Shown: piece by piece, positions 25,339 through 25,492 of the stretch
Numbering within the stretch: the first letter of the stretch is position 1
Layout: every line of letters starts with the position of its first letter
Assembly (NCBI GenBank): GCA_023150835.1
Contig: JAKLKB010000099.1
Coordinates: 1 to 25,492 of the forward strand
Length of the DNA: 25,492 nucleotides
Source of the DNA: Myxococcota bacterium
GTDB taxonomy: Bacteria; Myxococcota_C; UBA6777
Reading direction: 5' to 3'
Translations under genes and position numbers: made by a program
Notes under the pieces: model-generated
The model's input: the letters and a program-made list of their open reading frames with translations, nothing else
Told to the model about the DNA's origin: nothing
Database searches by the model: none

Positions 25339-25492
25339 ACGATATCCGAGTTAGAGGGTGTTTGCGAAACTCGCTACATGACAGTTGAAGAAAACAACGA
25401 AAACTCGAGGGGTTCATTCAAAACAGATAGCGATGAAGAGGTCAGCGACGCAACAGAGCGAGGGCAGGCACGGGGGCCTGCCCCTACCTCTT
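25339..25492 (+). repeat. Dispersed intergenic repeat family B, copy 3 (reaches the window edge)
   Basis: The copy opens with ACGATATCCGAG (25339-25350), as in copy 2, and ends with a hairpin GGGCAGGC (25462-25469) and GCCTGCCC (25476-25483) around ACGGGG, followed by CTACCTCTT. Compensated changes keep the stem paired (GGCAGCC to GGCAGGC). The middle differs from other copies. No gene is visible in the last 166 bp. Confidence 0.65.

Overview
This window comes from a bacterial chromosome with moderately high GC and the gene content of a Myxococcota-like (former deltaproteobacterial) genome. The grounds are a membrane-anchored Ser/Thr kinase, a MopE-type lipoprotein with CDGxDNDCDG repeats, Pro/Glu-rich linkers, and a complete sufBCDSU-sufT iron-sulfur operon. 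The phylum is an inference; there is no rRNA or tRNA gene in the window to settle it.

Layout. Positions 1-6532 hold a four-gene minus-strand cluster read right to left: two tandem paralogous membrane proteins, a transmembrane Ser/Thr protein kinase, and a TIGR03790-family secreted protein that runs off the left edge in a 24-bp repeat. Positions 6844-8862 (+) encode a MopE-like lipoprotein. Positions 9005-10803 (-) encode a coupled AAA/ABC-type ATPase and DUF4276 protein, a candidate genome-defence pair. A DUF938 methyltransferase (-) and the GTPase TypA/BipA (+) diverge from a 355-bp gap. A double-receiver protein (+) converges on a small two-helix membrane protein (-).

The centre of interest is 15586-23300: a sigma70-like promoter with an IscR-type palindrome, then sufB, sufC, sufD, sufS, sufU and sufT. 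These supply the scaffold ATPase complex (BCD), sulfur mobilisation (S and U) and a maturation factor (T). Three of the six genes carry in-frame minisatellites: 36-bp units in sufD, 18-bp units in sufU and 21-bp units in sufT. The sufT product has a very large histidine-rich N-terminal extension, which I consider the most unusual feature here. A Sua5-type threonylcarbamoyl-AMP synthase and a SAM methyltransferase follow.

The intergenic gaps contain at least two dispersed repeat families: one with a 14-bp identical core (three copies in both orientations) and one with a GGGCAGCC/GGCTGCCC-type hairpin (three copies). No CRISPR array, transposase, tRNA or rRNA was seen.
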